This document shows positions 63,877 to 64,000 of a DNA stretch of 64,000 nt, in pieces (position 1 is the stretch's first letter; every line of letters starts with the position of its first letter). Origin of the DNA: Luidia sarsii. Taxonomy: Eukaryota; Echinodermata; Asteroidea; Paxillosida; Luidiidae. Location of the stretch: the NCBI GenBank assembly GCA_949987565.1, contig OX465102.1, positions 19,355,493-19,419,492 on the forward strand. Reading direction: 5' to 3'. A model generated the notes under the pieces. It saw only the letters and a list, made by a program, of their open reading frames with translations. It did no database searches and was not told the origin of the DNA. Both the position numbers and the translations under genes were made by a program.

Positions 63877-64000
63877 TTACAACAATGTTGCAAACTCCTT
63901 ACTAACTATAATGAGCAAAATTCAAAATTCAAACAATTAGGGCCCTAACAATTCAATCCTAGCGGGACCTTTGTTAACCCTAAAAGAGCTGGGGGTGGGT
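63877..64000 (-). mobile_element. Decayed hairpin retroelement at the window edge
   Basis: On the minus strand: AGGTCCCGCTAGGATTGAATT.., then the tail ATAGTTAGTAAGGAGTTTGC. Clearly related to 40563-40918 but diverged; cut by the window end. Confidence 0.6.

Overview
The window is eukaryotic, AT-rich, intron-bearing DNA from an animal genome crowded with transposable elements. I infer a marine invertebrate, most likely a deuterostome such as an echinoderm, hemichordate or lancelet. The grounds are the mix of DIRS-type tyrosine-recombinase retrotransposons, PIF/Harbinger, hAT, Tc1 and THAP-type fragments with GT-AG introns and many TACATGTAC-type simple repeats. The species cannot be fixed from sequence alone. 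I see no complete host gene. The best non-transposon candidates are single exons: a P2X7-like N-terminal exon near 4.1 kb and two linked exons at 62.9-63.8 kb.

Layout. 0-2.4 kb is a tandem array of ~1.05-kb units, each carrying a dead Tc1 transposase. 3.5-4.3 kb has a promoter-like stretch and the P2X7-like exon. 9-10 kb has a MITE and a dispersed repeat. 11.7-14.1 kb holds a Ser-rich coding remnant and a broken non-LTR retrotransposon carrying a MITE. 15.6-24.8 kb is a series of decayed mobile-type genes: two multicopy invertebrate DDE-like genes, a palindromic THAP element, a zinc-finger fragment, a Harbinger nuclease and a hAT transposase. 26-29.5 kb has isolated exons, a TCGCGA-rich stretch and a second hAT fragment. 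30-37 kb is repeats, with an inverted pair of CRE-containing elements around a THAP exon.

The centrepiece is 38.0-48.9 kb. A ~10.9-kb two-gene Harbinger transposon has TIRs and palindromic subterminal repeats. It carries a four-exon HARBI1-type DDE nuclease on the + strand and a convergent Myb/SANT-type gene on the - strand. A structurally complete 4.87-kb DIRS retrotransposon (41155-46020, - strand) sits inside it, with inverted terminal repeats, an internal complementary region that matches both ends, a Gag-RT-RNaseH-methyltransferase ORF and a tyrosine recombinase. It splits one arm of an older hairpin, so the other arm preserves the empty site. A 356-bp hairpin-armed retroelement also landed exactly on the HARBI1 stop codon.

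From 49 to 64 kb: an inverted duplication of an exon-bearing segment (49.1-50.0 and 62.7-63.6 kb), a 5'-truncated LINE reverse transcriptase, a CRVCG (RAG1-N-terminus-like) exon, an ACGCGT palindrome cluster, a 21-bp minisatellite, a Gypsy-like LTR and a second, degraded DIRS-like element.

The only genes that clearly work together are those of the Harbinger element (nuclease plus Myb-type DNA-binding partner) and of the DIRS element (Gag/RT/RNaseH/MT plus recombinase). Both sets now carry frameshifts, so they look recently inactivated.
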